Shown piece after piece: positions 62,633 through 64,000 of a DNA stretch of 64,000 nt. The DNA comes from Flavobacteriaceae bacterium UBA3611. Its GTDB lineage: Bacteria > Bacteroidota > Bacteroidia > Flavobacteriales > Flavobacteriaceae. The DNA is taken from contig DFLU01000012.1 of assembly GCA_002375495.1 (NCBI GenBank), forward strand, positions 62,001 through 126,000. Reading direction: 5' to 3'. The translations under genes and the position numbers were made by a program. Each line of letters opens with the position of its first letter. Positions within the stretch are counted from its first letter, which is position 1. The notes below the pieces were generated by a model, which saw nothing but the letters and a program-made list of their open reading frames with translations, searched no databases and was not told the DNA's origin.

Positions 62633-64000
62633 TTAAAAATCGAATTCGTCTGGAATCTCATCGCCATCTCCTCCATTTTTATATTCACTGCAGTCTGTCA
62701 CGATAGAAATTTTAGACGGGCGTTTAAAAGATCCGTCCGAAACATTCAAATCTTCATCTGCATAGCAACTTTTCATATAGACGCCCCATATCGGTAGTGC
62801 CATGGTGGCTCCTTGACCGTAGGCCGTAGACCTAAAGTGGGTAGCCCTGTCTTCTCCACCAACCCAAACGCCCGTGACAAGATTGGGCACGATACCCATA
62901 AACCAGCCGTCACTATTATTTTGTGTGGTTCCGGTTTTTCCTGCAATCGGATTTTTAAAATCGTACGGATAGCCAGTAATCACCTCTTTGTACATTTTTG
63001 AACTACGCCATGTTCCGCGCAGTCGCGATCCAGAACCAGATTGGGTAACCCCTTCCATTAAACTAAGGGTTACGTACGCTGTTTCTTCGCTAATCACATC
63101 ACGTGTTTCTGGAACATTCTGATATAAAACTGTCCCGTTTTTATCTTCTATTCTTGAAATAAGATTTGGTGTAATGTACACGCCCTGATTGGCAAAGGTA
63201 CTGTATGCACCTACCATTTCGTATAAGGTTACATCTGGCGTACCCAACGCAATAGAAGGCGCCTCAGGTATGTCTGAAATATCTACCCCCATTTTTTCAA
63301 CCAAGTCGATTACAGGTTTTGGGCCCACACGGTCAATCAGTCTAGCCGTAATCGTATTTACCGATTGTGCCAAGGCTCTTTTTAGTGTCATCATCTCGCC
63401 ATAATCTCCACCAGCATTTTTAGGGCTCCAAGGTTTCAACAATCCATATTTTCCAGCTTCTATGGTATATGGGGTGTTGGGTAAGGTATCGCAGGGTGAC
63501 ATATGCATTTGGTCTATGGCCGTAGCATATACAAAAGGCTTAAAAGTAGAACCTATCTGGCGTTGACCCGTACGCACCATATCGTATTTAAAATTTTTGT
63601 AGTCTATACCGCCCACCCAAGCTTTCACTTCACCAGTTTGGGGGTCCATAGACATCAGGCCTGCTTGTAGAATCGATTTGTAATAGCGTATGGAATCTAA
63701 CGGCGTCATCGTGGTATCGATATAACGATCTTTATTCGCCCAAGTAAACACACGCATCTTGGTTTTCTTTTTGAAACTGGCTCTTATCTCTTTCTCCGAT
63801 TTGCCTTGTTTCTCGAGTTCGCGCCATCTGTCTGAACGTTTCATGGCCGAATTCATAATGCCGTCTATTTCTTCTTCGGAAATATCCCTGAATGGAAACG
63901 TTTTATTTTTTTCATTCTGCTCGTCAAATTCTTTCTGTAGGTTCACCATATGTGCCGTCATCGCTTGCTCTGCATATTCTTGCATTTTGGAATCTAGCGT
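62633..64000 (-). CDS. Penicillin-binding protein 1A type, N-terminus cut off
   Basis: The C-terminal ~455 residues of a class A PBP; the glycosyltransferase domain lies beyond the window. The transpeptidase domain is complete: SxxK in GSTFKPF, SxN in AQSVNT and KTGTTQ. The GVWVGGEDRATHF segment and a short acidic tail complete it. It polymerises and cross-links peptidoglycan at the inner membrane. The reading frame is open through the window edge at 64000. Confidence 0.95.
   Translation of the reverse strand, partial: TLDSKMQEYAEQAMTAHMVNLQKEFDEQNEKNKTFPFRDISEEEIDGIMNSAMKRSDRWRELEKQGKSEKEIRASFKKKTKMRVFTWANKDRYIDTTMTPLDSIRYYKSILQAGLMSMDPQTGEVKAWVGGIDYKNFKYDMVRTGQRQIGSTFKPFVYATAIDQMHMSPCDTLPNTPYTIEAGKYGLLKPWSPKNAGGDYGEMMTLKRALAQSVNTITARLIDRVGPKPVIDLVEKMGVDISDIPEAPSIALGTPDVTLYEMVGAYSTFANQGVYITPNLISRIEDKNGTVLYQNVPETRDVISEETAYVTLSLMEGVTQSGSGSRLRGTWRSSKMYKEVITGYPYDFKNPIAGKTGTTQNNSDGWFMGIVPNLVTGVWVGGEDRATHFRSTAYGQGATMALPIWGVYMKSCYADEDLNVSDGSFKRPSKISIVTDCSEYKNGGDGDEIPDEFDF

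Noticed and set aside
1..64000. CRISPR arrays, prophage or insertion sequence genes.
   Set aside because: No regularly spaced direct repeats, integrase, transposase or phage structural genes were seen on either strand.

Overview
This 64 kb window reads as chromosomal DNA of a marine-type member of the Flavobacteriaceae (Bacteroidota). The support is family-level: type IX secretion (T9SS) C-terminal sorting domains, many SusC/TonB-style carboxypeptidase-regulatory and plug modules, Bacteroidota-type -7 promoter boxes (TAnnTTTG) in place of Shine-Dalgarno-led starts, AT-rich spacers, and an AraC-type regulator with TPRs and a membrane segment. I cannot name a genus. There are no rRNA or canonical tRNA genes, CRISPR arrays, insertion sequences or prophage genes.

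Layout. 1-2.7 kb: an ALDH7-type aldehyde dehydrogenase (cut by the window edge), 3-hydroxyanthranilate dioxygenase and a CAP-domain lipoprotein. 2.9-13.8 kb: isoaspartyl peptidase, a DUF4173-like membrane protein, and an alpha-2-macroglobulin/PBP1C pair for periplasmic defence and peptidoglycan repair. 13.76-14.37 kb: a GIY-YIG nuclease gene bracketed by near-identical structured repeats. 14.4-17.2 kb: TerB/DnaJ protein, bacilliredoxin, PlsC and an HD hydrolase. 17.2-25.8 kb: a three-gene operon of large paralogous secreted proteins that join carboxypeptidase-like, TonB-plug-like, vWA-like, TPR and DUF2135-like domains with no beta-barrel. This is the most unusual system in the window. 26-33 kb: TraB/GumN protein, a 33-residue membrane microprotein, a 137-residue membrane protein, the TPR/AraC regulator, a radical SAM protein, a crotonase and an NtrY-like kinase.

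33-49 kb: seven haem-pathway enzymes from hemA to hemH, plus HemJ. hemA-C-D-E, two unknown or membrane genes, and hemF form one overlapping operon. hemB follows, hemH lies on the other strand next to a PchR-like regulator, and hemJ lies 6 kb away. Together they cover every step from glutamyl-tRNA reduction to iron insertion except the HemL aminomutase. The same region holds a sortilin-like beta-propeller protein, a T9SS cargo protein and a MATE exporter.

49-64 kb: secreted DinB-like protein, small unknown proteins, CNNM/CorC-type protein, Ogt methyltransferase, a beta-lactamase-like hydrolase, a DnaQ/PolB-like exonuclease, a 1325-residue M36 metalloprotease with a T9SS signal, an orphan fused Dpp-type ABC ATPase, a two-subunit 3-oxoacid CoA-transferase and a PBP1A cut by the window edge.

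Between genes there are several striking inverted-repeat structures. Two are cloverleaf-like elements (33621-33749 and 50578-50664), and one is a hairpin that swallows the start codon of the hydroxyanthranilate dioxygenase gene. All functional calls come from reading motifs by eye; no database search was run.
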